The notes beneath the pieces are model-generated. The model did no database searches and was not told where the DNA came from. It saw nothing but the letters and a program-made list of their open reading frames with translations. A DNA stretch of 64,000 nt, taken from Siderastrea radians. Taxonomy: Eukaryota > Cnidaria > Anthozoa > Scleractinia > Rhizangiidae. Positions within the stretch are counted from its first letter, which is position 1, and the number at the start of each line of letters is the position of its first letter. Both the position numbers and the translations under genes were made by a program. Shown piece after piece: positions 13,001 to 22,142 of the stretch. The stretch lies in contig OZ024892.1 of the NCBI GenBank assembly GCA_964017195.1, positions 6,388,366 through 6,452,365 of the forward strand. The letters run 5' to 3'.

Positions 13001-14783
13001 AAAGCCCTGTAACAGCTTATCTCTCTGGTAGCCACACATTTTTCAGAGATAATTGAGCTCAAACTTTGTCCAGAGAACGAAAATGCCATACATTCTTTGT
13101 ATCTTAAACCTTTTTTTTAAAATTCTGGTTGCCCACAGTTTTCTTTTTGGATTTCTTTTTGCATAAATAACTCTGTATTAGGACCCACTGTCCTTAAGCT
13201 GATCACAGATTATGCAGAGTGATTGCATTAACCATCATTAAACCATCATGTACCGCATTCTGTTGCACTACACTGTTGCATCATAACCTTTTTTAGAAAG
13301 TGTGGCAGGGAGTACTTTAGAGGTAAACTTTTAAGCGATTTTTCGCTTTTCACTGGATTAAACAAATAACAATTGTAGGATTATTTATTTTATCATACAT
13401 CATGGACACCACCTGCCTTCTCAGTGACTAAGAGCCTACAGCTAGTTATAATCTGTAGGGCACGGCTGCAAATAATTTTTCTTTCTTGAAAGGACATAAT
13501 TATGTCCAACCAAGTCTCCATTTTAGTCGGACAAAACAGAAATGTGGTCGGTCGTTTTTTTCATTATTATTTTTAAGTGGAAGTCTTTTTAAAATGATTA
13601 TTTTTTATCATTTTTTACCTATTACTTGGTAAAATAATTTTTCCGGACATAATGTCCGACCAACGTTAACATTTTGTCGGACATGGGCTAATTTTAGTCG
13701 GACATTGTTGGATGACCGACAGTTATTTGCAGCTCTGGTAGGGTGTGCTGATTTCCAGAATTAGCTGTTGGCTCTTGGCCAATGAGAAGGCAGATAGTCA
13801 CCACAATGTATAATAATATTATATTATTGGATGAGATTTTTGTGATAACCAGAATAATCAAGGTCTCTGAGGCTGATATATACATAGCACTTACCTCGGC
13901 CTCGATTATGCCAGATATCATTTAAACCTCACCCAATAAAATTATGTACCGGTGAAATTGAAGCTTAAACATCCACCCCCCCGGCAAACCCCGGGCATTT
14001 GACTGTGCATTGTGCTGGGAAGGGGGGATTTGAACGTTGCCTTGGAAGGGTGGGGAATTTGAACCGGATTTATCTCTTATTCTGGCGTAAAACTCCCATA
14101 AGTTTTTTCGGTTTTTGCAAGGTTTGACGGATTTACAAGATAGAATTTCGCCTTTGCTAGTGAATAACTCTTTCAAAAGGGTCTTCAAAAGAAGTTTGAA
14201 GGTGTCATCACGGCATATCTCTGTCTGAAAAGTGTGAACATTGTTTGATTGCAGACGAAAATTTGTCTTTGAGGATAGGTATTTCAGAACTATTCGGTAA
14301 GGCATTTGAACGGCTTTTTTGCCCCCAGGGAATGGAATCTGAACAAGCCAATCTTCAAAAGTTCAAATGCCCGGGGGGTGAATGTTGAAGCTTCGATTTG
14401 ACTGGTACATTACTGTTTAGTATCAGTGTGGATAGGATGGTAGAACAACTAGTGTATTGTATTCTTTATTGTACGGTGGCATTTTTCCCCTGTTCATTGT
14501 TTTGAGGTTTTGTGTTTATTGTTTTGCAAATTCTGTGTCTTCTACCCGGCTCTTCGATTTCTACCCGAAGTAAAAGCCGATAGGGACCGGTTCTTGATAG
14601 AATAACCGATCTCAAGAAAGAACCTCTGATCGAGAAAGGAGTCAGATTTATCTACGTTACTATCATTCAGTAGCTTACCACTGCTGTTCTGTCTCCGTAT
14701 TCATCGAATTTTCGGAACACAAACTGTGGCCACGAAAGATAATCCGGTATGGTAACATCGCTGCATTTGCTTCTGAGAGCCAT
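798..14783 (-). CDS. Gene A: 4-coumarate:CoA ligase-like / luciferase-like peroxisomal acyl-CoA synthetase
   Basis: Seven coding exons on the minus strand: 14679-14783, 11613-12302, 10542-10716, 5842-5942, 4275-4356, 2264-2409 and 798-1094. All junctions are GT-AG, phases match, and the total is 1596 nt (531 aa), typical for the family. ANL enzymes adenylate a carboxylic acid with ATP and transfer it to CoA. Landmarks: P-loop [11 protein letters not shown] (181-191), GYGLTE (324-329), HTGD (404-407), hinge region [13 protein letters not shown] (421-433), and [11 protein letters not shown] with the expected adenylation lysine K512. The C-terminus is SKL, a type 1 peroxisomal signal. The ATG opens an MALRSK-like N-terminus also present in genes B and C. 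The substrate is unknown; firefly luciferase belongs to the same family, but luminescence cannot be inferred. No frame damage is seen. Confidence 0.93.
1960..2160. repeat. Degenerate 28-bp minisatellite, copy A, first array
   Basis: About seven diverged tandem units with a consensus close to GCGCGGGAAAACCTG then AACTGGTGGCAA. It lies in intron 6 of gene A and recurs at the matching place in gene B (41548-41750). The short overlapping ORFs over it on both strands follow from the repeat and are not genes. The rest of intron 6 (1095-2263) shows nothing recognisable. Confidence 0.7.
2555..3004. mobile_element. 450-bp perfectly centred palindromic foldback element
   Basis: Two 225-bp arms meet at GAGCTC (2777-2782) with no spacer and differ at only a handful of positions. 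The termini are ACAGGTAACC and GGTTACCTGT. The element is flanked by the 9-bp direct repeat GAGTATAGC (2546-2554 and 3005-3013). Copy B has a single GAGTATAGC and no insert near 42116-42124, a clean empty site. Each arm contains a smaller CGGCGG/CCGCCG hairpin. A 9-bp target duplication would suit a MULE-type transposase, but no coding capacity is present, so class is uncertain. Confidence 0.93.
3255..3540. repeat. Degenerate ~28-bp minisatellite, copy A, second array
   Basis: A second set of diverged units in intron 5 of gene A, with the recurring core GGGAAAACxCGCAACCAGTG-like. It is related in sequence to the 1960-2160 array and shared with copy B (42365-42605). No coding potential is evident. 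Confidence 0.6.
3880..4165. repeat. TATCG-rich tandem array, copy A
   Basis: A degenerate array built from CGTATCGGTCCATCATCGTATCG-like words. Both ends carry a similar direct-repeat segment of the type GTATCGTAxCATAT followed by GAATTxxAAAAA. It lies in intron 5 of gene A and is present in copy B at 42960-43285 with different unit number. Its origin is unknown. Confidence 0.75.
4490..5317. mobile_element. Non-autonomous element with G/C-run termini and 8-bp target duplication
   Basis: Flanked by GTCAAAAC at 4482-4489 and 5318-5325. The ends are G-rich (GGGAGGGATACTC) and C-rich (GGAGTACTCC then a long C run). The interior carries repeated ACCCCTTT-x-ATACC words, resembling the element at 61364-61768. 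Copy B keeps the left end (near 43610) but has lost the right end. The 386-bp TTAA element at 4566-4951 is nested inside. An 8-bp target duplication is compatible with hAT, which is inference. Confidence 0.65.
4566..4951. mobile_element. TTAA-flanked MITE (AGGGGCTATGTCACGG termini), copy A only
   Basis: Inverted termini AGGGGCTATGTCACGG and CCGTGACGTAGCCCCT lie between TTAA sites (4562-4565 and 4952-4955). Copy B lacks it near 43680. The same family is inserted at another site only in copy B (52451-52835), so it moved after the duplication. A TTAA target suggests piggyBac-type mobilisation. Confidence 0.8.
6199..6281. repeat. (GAT)n microsatellite, copy A
   Basis: Imperfect GAT triplets in intron 3 of gene A. 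The matching tract in copy B (45024-45306) is more than three times longer. Confidence 0.85.
6564..6739. mobile_element. Tc1/mariner-pogo-like MITE, copy A only
   Basis: 176 bp with inverted termini CAGTGGAACCTCGATTTAAC and the reverse complement, flanked by TA (6562-6563 and 6740-6741). Copy B has the uninterrupted sequence near 45600. A TA duplication and CAGT termini fit Tc1/mariner-superfamily transposition. No transposase is encoded. Confidence 0.88.
6958..8776. mobile_element. 1.8-kb block present only in copy A
   Basis: Copy B reads straight across this point (near 45822), so the block was inserted in A or deleted from B. Near its ends are the inverted pair AGCCAATGACGT (6958-6969) and ACGTCATTGGCT (8740-8751), suggesting a DNA transposon with short terminal repeats, though a further 25 bp lie outside on the right. 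No convincing ORF or transposase domain is seen. A pure G run lies at about 8647-8660. Confidence 0.55.
8831..10350 (+). mobile_element. 5'-truncated L1/Tx1-like LINE, copy A only
   Basis: The 3' part of a LINE ORF2 in broken frames (8849-9370, then 9542-9952), followed by a 3' UTR and an A-rich end. The first ORF resembles the region after the reverse transcriptase in the intact LINE at 30404-34150. The second holds a CX2CX7HX4C knuckle ([17 protein letters not shown]), as in that element. It is flanked by AGTGACAT at 8823-8830 and 10351-10358; copy B has one copy of this site (AGCGACAT, 45869-45876). Truncated on arrival, now with frameshifts, in intron 3 of gene A. It belongs to a different subfamily from the intact LINE. 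Confidence 0.92.
10717..11612 (-). other. Gene A intron 2
   Basis: AT-rich intron with a C run near 11147-11166 and a purine tract near 10765. Shared with copy B apart from small indels. No element or coding signal recognised. Confidence 0.6.
11613..12302 (-). CDS. Gene A exon 2: AMP-binding domain with P-loop
   Basis: Residues 36-265, the main part of the N-terminal ANL domain. It starts [11 protein letters not shown] after a TTTCAG acceptor and ends at EDSK before the donor. It contains the ATP-binding P-loop [11 protein letters not shown] (181-191) and the following MLTHYN. Open throughout. Gene B differs here at seven residues, including a two-base change, CAA to GGA (Q123G). Confidence 0.93.
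12498..12795. mobile_element. MITE with GGCTACACG inverted ends, shared by both copies
   Basis: Left end AAGCCGCGGCTACACG, then GATTTTTTGCTTGCGATG-like sequence; the right end is its approximate inverse (GCAAAAAATCGC, then CGTGTAGCCATGGCTT). The copy B counterpart is near 48148-48445, so insertion preceded the duplication. It lies in intron 1 of gene A. Confidence 0.7.
13461..13737. mobile_element. MITE with GCTGCAAATAA ends, copy A only
   Basis: Ends GGCTGCAAATAAT and TTATTTGCAGC, flanked by GTAGGG (13455-13460 and 13738-13743). The interior is full of GTCGGACA/TGTCCGAC words in both orientations. Absent from copy B, but a close relative lies at 37652-37920 in spondin intron 1. Confidence 0.82.
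13945..14409. mobile_element. PIF/Harbinger-like MITE with TTA target duplication, copy A only
   Basis: 465 bp, with termini TGTACCGGTGAAATTGAAGC and the approximate inverse ending GACTGGTACA. The flanks are TTA (13942-13944 and 14410-14412). Copy B has the uninterrupted AAATTACTG at about 50450. A 3-bp TTA/TAA duplication is the hallmark of PIF/Harbinger. The minus-strand ORF inside has no domain. Confidence 0.88.
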
Positions 14784-14874
14784 CTCCCAAGTCCCAAGTC
14801 CGTGGACAAGTTAGTGATCGCGGGCGCATCGAGACACTCACGGCTGGAGACTGGGCCTAATACAGGGGCATACA

Positions 14875-16018
14875 GGGGGCCGATTACCTGGCAAATTTCA
14901 GCCCGGTCAGTCGGGCTGAGATTTCAGCTCGGCTTCCTGGACAAATCTTTTTAAAAAGGCGTTTGCGATTACATAAAGAAAGTATCAGCCCGTTCAAGCG
15001 GGCTGTAAAACCTCATGTAATCACATTCAAATTTCAGCCCGGGCTGGAATATGAACATAGGCGTACGGGCACATTCGGACTTGGGGGGGGGGGGGGGGGG
15101 GGGGCGGTGATCTTCCGGGCTGAAATTTGAATGCGATTACATGAGGTTTTACAGCCCGCTTGGACGGGCTGAAACTTTCTTCAAATTTCCGAGAAACACG
15201 TGCAAATTGTATTTCACCATTTTGATTTATTTTTATCACCATATTGTTACGCCGCGATGCGTGGCAGCACGCGCGTGTGCCAAAAAGGCCGCTTTGGACT
15301 CGTAATTTCAAATTTGCATCGAAAACTGCATTCCTGAGATGCCTTTGAGTAGGCAACTTGTGCAGATCATAGACAGAAACAAATTTTCCATCAGATTAGA
15401 AAGTTTGTGCTGGATTTTAAGGGTCAGTTCGCGGACTCGAATGAGTCAAAATCAGGCCAAATCAAACTATAAAGACTGTTCTTTCGGAAACCGGGATTCT
15501 TTTGTCAAAGGCACAAGGTTAAGTGTATTAATTTTGGCGAAATCCCAAGCCGGTCGGAAATTTGAGGTTCTTGAAGCTACGCATGCATGCCTTGTGAGTC
15601 TATATACACTTATAGAGTAGGTCAAACTTCAAGTTTCTAAAACCGCCTCCCGGAGCTTTAAATCGACAAACCAAGCCCATAACAGTGTTCATGTTTCTAA
15701 GCGTTTTTATTTGACTTTCATCCGTTTAATTATCGTATTCACAAAATCATTTGTACGCGACCGAAGCGGCCATTAATATTCAGCTAGCACAGGTCCGCAA
15801 CACAAACAGAGAATGGTAAGCCTGTGGTAAAACGCTTTCCTGCAAATTTTCCTGCCCAATTTTAAACATTGCACCCAGGCTGAAATTAGCCTGCGAGCAG
15901 GCTCACTTAGTGTGTTATTCGCGTGAGTATCTTGGCGGCGGAAGTCGGCAAGCAAAGCGAGGCGGCGAGACTTCCGAAAATTTCAGCCCGGGCTGAAATT
16001 CGCCATGTAATCGGCCCC
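14875..16018. mobile_element. GGGGCCGATTAC element upstream of gene A, shared by both copies
   Basis: Ends GGGGCCGATTAC and GTAATCGGCCCC enclose repeated CAGCCCGGGCTGAAATTT palindromic words. It begins only about 90 bp upstream of the gene A start codon, so it forms much of the promoter-proximal DNA. The interior of copy A (about 15055-15830) has been replaced by other sequence that includes a long G run at 15082-15104. The copy B counterpart is about 50900-51825. Confidence 0.7.
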
Positions 16019-16283
16019 TAAACTAGGAAACATTGTTGCGGCAACATTTTTTCCAGACACGCTTTCTTGGGTGGCTAAACTGGGAAACACGTGTTTCGGA
16101 AGCAAAATTTGCGTCCGTGAAGCGAAAATGTTTTTGACTCAAATAATTCAAAAACATTTTTCTTACTTCCAAGACGCACAATTTTTTTCCGCAACATATG
16201 TTTCTCGTGCGGCTAAACTAGGCCGCATTTGCATCAGCAGCAATGTTTTCGCAACAATGTTTCCTAGTTCAGCCAGGCCCTAT
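16019..16283. mobile_element. MITE with CTAGGAAACATTGTTGC ends, shared
   Basis: The left end reads CTAGGAAACATTGTTGCGGC and the right end its approximate inverse (GCAACAATGTTTCCTAG). The interior repeats ACATxTTTC and GAAGCAAAATTTGCGTC words. The copy B version is near 51826-52083. It abuts the GGGGCCGATTAC element. Confidence 0.7.
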
Positions 16284-16419
16284 AGGCTCGGTTGTTCGGC
16301 TAAAAACTCAAACCCAGGTTTTTCCACGGTCCACAGTTCATCTTGCTATGATTCGCTCGTCTTTATCTCAGGAAATTAGTATTTCTTCTGTAAACTCGTT
16401 TTATTCTCAATTAATTTAA

Positions 16420-16841
16420 GGAGGCATTCTGGTCAGATGCCCTGTTTTCCCAACGTTTTAGCCAGTTTTCTTAATTATCTCCACGAAATTTCATTCAATC
16501 CAAAAACGCTCCCATAAGGTTGTAGTACTTGTTCCCATAAATCTGTAGGAATTTTTTCGCAATTTTTAAAGTGAACGTAAAGAAAAAAAATGGGGGAGGG
16601 GGGAGATTGATGAATTTTAAGAAAATTGAAAATTGATGATTGATGAATTTTAAGAAAATTGAAAATTGATAGAAAATAAAGGTGAGTTAAAATTAAATTT
16701 TAAAGTTATTAATTAATAGACGGATACCAAGTGCTCTTGCGTGGGGGTGGCCTGTCTGGGGGTGTGAACAAAAATTTTATCCCTCTTTTATTTCTCTCTT
16801 AAATCTTATCCTTTTTCCTAAAAATTTGACCAGAATGCCCC
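16420..16841. mobile_element. TTAA-flanked MITE (GGCATTCTGGTCA ends), copy A
   Basis: TTAA at 16416-16419 and 16842-16845 borders inverted ends GGAGGCATTCTGGTCAG and TGACCAGAATGCCC. Copy B lacks it; there the site (52210-52320) holds different sequence with a G run. 422 bp, non-coding. Confidence 0.8.
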
Positions 16842-17004
16842 TTAATGTCACGAAATAATTCAGGAAAATTGCAAATGAAATGACTTTGCAGAAGGATTAC
16901 ACACTATTCTGAGATATAAACATTCCCAAAAAAAAGCAGAATATCTGCTAATGTCTTTCATCGCTTTGCGATTAAATTAGAGAATCAAAACAGGGGAATT
17001 ATCA

Positions 17005-17220
17005 GGCCCAGTAAGGGGTTTTGGGTATATGGTATCTAGGGTGCTTTATACCAAGGTATTCGGTACTTTTTTGCCAAAATTTTCAGGTATAGGGTATTCT
17101 GTATTACAATAATTTTAAGTATTTGTTATCAACGTTTTTGCATTTTTAAGGTATATTGGTATCCCAGGGGGAAAAATTAGGTGTATTGATATCCCACCAC
17201 CCCCCTGACCGGGCCTGTAC
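17005..17220. mobile_element. Small inverted-end repeat (GGCCCAGTAAGGGG / CCCCCTGACCGGGCC), shared
   Basis: Similar ends in opposite orientation enclose words such as TATACCAAGGTATT and GGTATATTGGTATCCC. Present in copy B at 52868-53078, so it predates the duplication. No coding content. Confidence 0.5.
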
Positions 17221-17814
17221 CAGTCCCCGAATCATCCTTCAAAAAGCCGGGTATACACATAGCAATGAAATTGTATGGGAATACCGAAACGTTCCTATGA
17301 ACGTAAAATATTACGAGGAATATTTACATTTATAAAGTTTAAAATAATGGTGATCTTACCTCAGTTGCTGTATTTTGTCGTTATTTATTATACTATGGCC
17401 CACAAGTGTAAAGGCACAAATAAAACTCGAGCTAACGGCAAAACAATGAGAAACAACGACAACTCCTGATGGCAAAACAACGAAAGTCTACCACGGCAGA
17501 CGTGATTAGCCACGGCAGAGGTAAAATTACGGCGCAAGTACGGGAGGTATTCTGTGACACAGGAGTCTTCCTCTAACGCAAAGATATAAGCGTGGCCTTT
17601 TTTAAACTTTGTTTTAATTTGAAAGTAACCACCATATTAAAACTGTTCCATACCACATGAAATGTGAACCGCGACTTATTAACCGGCAAAAGGGGTGTTG
17701 AAAAATTAGCCACAAAAAATTGCACCCCCTCCTAATTGCTCCCTTTTTAAAAATCCGATTACACGACAAGAAGAGCTAATGGGATATTTCAATGGGCATC
17801 CGTGGTGAGTTGCA

Positions 17815-18022
17815 AGAACCAGAATTCGAGTTATCGGGGTAAATTTTGATCAAAGGAAACGAATTTAGTTCGAGTTAGCGGGGAATTCGAGTTGTCCGAG
17901 TTCGAGGTAACCGAGTAAAAATGACTGGAAAGTGGGGTCCAATCCAAGGGAAATGGGACTTAGCTCGAGTTAGCGCGGGAGTTCGAGTTATCCGAGTTCG
18001 AGTTACCGGGGTTCTACTGTAA
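17815..18022. mobile_element. Degraded pogo-like MITE remnant
   Basis: Repeated TTCGAGTTA/CGAGTTAGCGGGG words end in GAGTTACCGGGGTTCTACTG, then TA. That right end looks like the inverse of the CAGTAGAACC termini of pogo-type elements. The left terminus is missing. It lies just past the end of the duplication. 18023-18500 holds nothing recognisable. Confidence 0.5.
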
Positions 18023-18632
18023 TCCATGTTAGGGTACATATAGTCTCCCAATTAACTGCACTATTTAAGATGGACAAAACGCACCCAATCGCCTTACTTT
18101 GAAATACCGTCCTCAGTAACCTTAACTTTACAGACATCAGACAATTTGTCAGTACTACTAGCAAACAAGCAAAGTCATACTGTTCGAGTACTAGTAAAAG
18201 TAACAGTGAAATATATTAGAGTAGATAGATTATCAAGACAACCATATTTCTTTGGTAGACTTTAAATAATGAAATAAGCATTTCATGCATGCATTCGCTT
18301 CTTGAAAGTCGTTTTGGATACAGTATACTTTGAATTGTTTTTGTTGATCCCTTTTTTAGATTATCATACAGGTATTTCATTCCATAATACACTATCTTGC
18401 TCGAATTGAAAGCTAGGGAAAAGCAGATCGTTGTACATCTAGACTATCCAGAATCAGTTTAATAGAATGGTTATACCTCAAACAGAAGCTGTAGTAAGCG
18501 TTCCTTAGAACATGGTCACACCCACTCAGCCAACCAGTGTCCAGCATTTCGATGCTCTATATTCCATAAACTGTCTTAAAGTATGTAAAGTGGCGGGGGC
18601 TTTGAAGCACAGGGAAATTGCGGGGTAAAATT

Positions 18633-18781
18633 ACAGAGAATTTCTGCATTCATTAGTGGTTCTATATAGAGCATACTAATGAGGCATTGTTTTCCTTTGT
18701 TTGGAAGCCTCATAAGTATGCTCTATATAGAGCATACTAATGACTAAGTAGAAACTACTAATGAATGCACAAATTCTCTGT
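18633..18781. repeat. 149-bp palindrome
   Basis: Arms begin ACAGAGAATTT and end AAATTCTCTGT. They share TCATTAGT and TATATAGAGCATACTAATGA words around a short centre. It could form a long hairpin. No coding content. Confidence 0.75.
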
Positions 18782-19434
18782 GAGTATTTATAACTAAATC
18801 GATAAAAACAACAGCTTCAACGGCGATGTTAAAAAAAATTCAATCTTGTAATAGCAAAGCAAATCGAAAGAAAACCCATTACTTTACAGCTTTACATGAA
18901 ATAAGAAATGTTCAGACCTTAATTGAAATAGAAGGACAGACTTGTTTATCCGCGTTTGCCGGACTGCGAGAACTTGTCTTTGGTCTCTTGGCTTTCCCTG
19001 CGGGTTCCCCACTTGCAGGTGCCGGTGGTTGCGGCGCGTCGAAGGCTGCTTTCACCAGTGTAAATCTAGTAAATCTTGTGGGGCAATCACTGCCTCGAGT
19101 TCCTCAATTTCCGTGTATTGGCTCATGGCTGTTTACGCATCAACTGCGGTAAACCGCGCGGTGAAGCCATAGGCGTACGGGCACATTCGGACTTGGGGGG
19201 GCGGCGATCTTCTTGCCCGAAAAAATTACACAATGCCCGAATGTGTAAGCGTTGAAATTTGGATATAAACGAACTTAAATTGCAAGAAAAACAAAAAGGT
19301 TCACAATTCTCACGTCTATAACTCCAAAAACGGTTGATTTCAAACCTCGCATACTCTATGAACTCTATTGACAAGTCTACTCATGCGATCAATCTTGTTA
19401 GAATTAAAAAGTTATTAAAAGAAAAAGTTTTTCC

Positions 19435-19776
19435 TTCCGTGGCGCTGTCCGAAAGTGTTAATAATCTTGTTCATACTGTTAACAATAACTTTGTTCCCAT
19501 AAGAGCGCTCAATGCACACGATAGCGAGGCTGTTCAGCCTATTTTGCCCCATCGTGCTCCGAAGGGTAGGTCTTCAAGCGTCGGAGTCCGCTGAATGAGC
19601 GCTTCGCTGAGCAGGACATTGCGGGGATGACGGCCAGAACGGACGCGACCTTTGAAAATTCTGGGGTCATTTCATACAGGCTGTTTGCGTTCAACACTTT
19701 GATGACTTCTGCAGGTGTTTTTATCGATTTTCCCGCGTGTGCTGCCTTAAACTGACAGAACAGGCGTTGGTCTGCC
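19435..19776 (-). pseudogene. hAT transposase C-terminal (hATC dimerisation) remnant
   Basis: Minus-strand translation runs from ELLQADQRLFCQF through a stretch ending SVLAVIPAMSCSAKRSFSGL, then RRLKTY. This matches the CSxxRSFSxLRRLKT signature of the hAT C-terminal dimerisation domain. After a frame break it continues LNSLAIVCIERSY. The proposed start follows a CACAG that may be an old splice acceptor. It has no catalytic residues and cannot act alone. Confidence 0.75.
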
Positions 19777-19847
19777 TGGAGTAGCTCCCTGTGCTAGCAC
19801 TGGTGGGCGAATCACTTAGGGTGATGTCACCTAACGGACAATGTCAC

Positions 19848-20243
19848 CTAACGCACAGTAGCTTCCTGAATAGGGACGTGTTCATCTTGGTCATCCTGCA
19901 GTTCCAGAACCACCGACACAGGCGAGATTTCAACTCTTTCAATGCCATCAGTTTGTACATTCCAACAGGAACCAGTGTTATCTCGGTCATGTGCGTCAGT
20001 CTGGTTGTCTGATCTGAAGAGCTTCTGTGACGGCCGCGACTCCGCGGAGCTCTTGGTGAAAAAAGCAAGCTGATCCTGATTACGCTCACGTACCATAGTG
20101 AAAGCAACTTTCTGTCCTTTGTGCACAGTTTTGGCATGATTATCTTTATAATCGGAATCGAGTTCCTTCTTACATACACCACAAATAACGCGCTGGCAAT
20201 AAGGGCGTTTTCTTTTTCCTCTATCAGGCTCTTGATCCGTCAT
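19848..20243 (-). pseudogene. hAT transposase N-terminal zinc-finger fragment
   Basis: A 131-codon minus-strand ORF beginning MTDQEPDRGKRKRPYC. The segment CGVCKKELDSDYKDNHAKTVH is a CX2C...HX4H zinc-finger-like motif of the sort found at the N-terminus of ZMYM/TTF-type hAT transposases. It lies upstream of the hATC remnant in the same orientation inside one pair of hAT ends, so it is probably the first exon of the same deleted transposase. Confidence 0.6.
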
Positions 20244-21751
20244 AACTCAAGGTTCACCTCTACCTCTCGATCTCCAGTCTAAAAATGGGACGTTGAATAG
20301 AGTACTTTACGGTAACCGTTTACTTTCTGAATAAATCGCTTTAAATTATGAAGTTGAAGCATCGGATGCTGTTCTTACCATTTCAAGCGTGACAAAAAGA
20401 CCGTAATGCATTCCATAATAAAACTAAGTTGCGGAGCATAGTGCAGTGTGATGTTTTTATACGTACTGATTAGTAATGTTTATTAAAAATTCAAGATAAT
20501 AAGTTTTGATTCAAGGATCTCTTTTTGCCAAAATTTTTTCATGTATTTCTAATGCAAATCGCACGGGACTGTACACGATAAAACTAAGATAAAACACAGC
20601 TTTTGCACACGTGGCCAGCATTTGCTATACATAATAGATCATGCAGCGGTCCAAAAATATATAAGCTTTCACTGAATGAGAAGTAATTTCGCCTTTTAAC
20701 ACGCTAAAGTGCACCCTACCAAAATCGAACAAAAACACCCAACTTATGCCGTTTTGGTGAAATTGGAATAAGCGTTTCTTCTAATCTAAAATCAACTGTC
20801 AAATTTGCAACGCGCTCACATTGTTGCTCTTAATCTCCATTCACGCAAATTTGGAGAGTTTTCCAAACGTTTCACCTAGCTTGACAATGACGGACAGTTC
20901 GACCAGGTTTAACGCTTAAGATAAGTCCGTTTAATTAAGATTACACCAAAGAAAAAATAAAAACACTCGGGCAAAAACCCGAAGAGCTAACCTCCTGCAT
21001 TTTTTGCAAATCTTTATCTCCACGCTTTGGTAGCTGGTACAAGCCGACAAAATGCCTTGACTTAATTACCAGTTATTTACCTTTCGTCTTGTCGACCGCT
21101 TGACCTTAAGGCACTTTCTACTTGATCTTGAACTTGAACTCTTTTCTTGATCTTGAATTTGAACTTTTTTCTCTAAACAACTTTTACTTTGGCTCCACGA
21201 AGTCCTCAACTGAAACTCAACTACATGTGAGCTGCACGCGATTCACAAAGCGTACGCGTTCTCCCGCCTTATGTAAATTGGCGCGAACGTTTGGCGCGAA
21301 CTGCAGCAAATGCCAGGCTGCTAGCGATCGGCAGATCGGCAGCAAAGCCATTCAAACGTTTCAAGATGGACCGTTTGGTCGTGTTGTAGAAGCCGGACTC
21401 AATAAATAAATAAATACATATTTTAATCAATGCATAAGATAAGTAAATAAATAAATATTTTAATCAATAAATATCTTATCCCAAGTGCTTTTGCCCGAAT
21501 CACAAGTGTTTTGCCCGAAAATTTTCGCAACTGGGGGGGCTGCAGCCCCCCCCGCCCCCCCGCCCCGTACGCCTATGGGTGAAGCACTCTCAGCAAAACA
21601 TTGCAACGCAAAGGCGTGTGTACAATAGCGAAAATATCGTAAAAACAAAATAGCAACGTGATTTCAAAGTGAGAACTAAAAAATTGAAATTCAAAAATAC
21701 AATCTGCACGCAAAAACGAAATTCTTGGTGGGTGTGACCATGTTCTAAGAC

Positions 21752-21891
21752 GGTTAGACAATGAACGCTCGTGTCCTATGGAATATAGCGTCCCTCGCAA
21801 GATAGAATGCCACTCGGCCTGCGGCCTCGTGGCATTCTATCTTTGCTTGGGACACTATATCCCATAGAACACTCGCGTTCATTGTCTAACC
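21752..21891. repeat. 140-bp palindrome
   Basis: Arms GGTTAGACAATGAACGC and GCGTTCATTGTCTAACC at the ends, and GATAGAATGCCAC / GTGGCATTCTATC nearer the centre. It sits at the right edge of the older element and would fold into a long hairpin. Function unknown. Confidence 0.8.
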
Positions 21892-22059
21892 CTTACTTCA
21901 AGAATGACGTGACAAACATACAATACAATACATGGCTTGACATATAATACGCAATGACATTTTGCTCATTGCTCGTATTTTTCTATAATACTATAATACT
22001 ACGCAACTCGCAAAATATCCGCGCGTATTATATGTTAAATCATCGAATAAAATGTATAT

Positions 22060-22142
22060 ACAATACAATGCAATACAATCAATACAATACAACATAACAC
22101 AACACAACACAATAAAATGCAATGTAATGCAATGCAATACTT
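22060..22142. repeat. ACAAT/AATGC simple-repeat tract
   Basis: Low-complexity pentamer-like repeats (ATACAAT, ACACA, AATGCAATG). No coding potential. Confidence 0.75.

Larger units (their letters stand above)
1..17585. repeat. Segmental duplication, copy A
   Basis: This block aligns along its whole length with 39609-53640 in the same orientation, so the offset is about 39.6 kb. Position 1 matches 39609, and the alignment is lost near 17585 (53640 in copy B). Exons are nearly identical and introns remain easily alignable, which suggests a recent duplication. Copy A is about 3.6 kb longer because of copy-specific insertions: a palindrome at 2555-3004, MITEs, a 1.8-kb block at 6958-8776 and a truncated LINE at 8831-10350. 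Because similarity already exists at base 1, the duplication probably extends left of the window, perhaps into another spondin copy; that part is inference. Confidence 0.93.
19168..21577 (-). mobile_element. Internally deleted hAT transposon
   Basis: Inverted ends CATAGGCGTACGGGC and CCCGTACGCCTATG with an 8-bp target duplication GGTGAAGC (19160-19167 and 21578-21585), the hAT signature. The minus strand keeps the two ends of a transposase, a zinc-finger N-terminus at 19848-20243 and a hATC-type C-terminus at about 19435-19776, with no room for the catalytic core. The same end sequence also appears at about 15058, so the family has other copies. Non-autonomous today. Confidence 0.88.
18504..21749. 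mobile_element. Older element split by a nested hAT transposon
   Basis: CTTAGAACATGGTCACACCCA begins at 18504, and its reverse complement ends at about 21749, suggesting the inverted termini of one older element. Removing the hAT (19168-21577 plus one target copy) leaves about 830 bp. Inside lie a 149-bp palindrome (18633-18781) and, on the minus strand near 18935-19126, a short coding-looking stretch starting MSQYTEIEELEAVI, with a frame break, that I cannot identify. Confidence 0.45.

Noticed and set aside
13922..14305. 127-codon minus-strand ORF
   Set aside because: It lies almost wholly within the TTA-flanked MITE and shows no domain or conservation in copy B.
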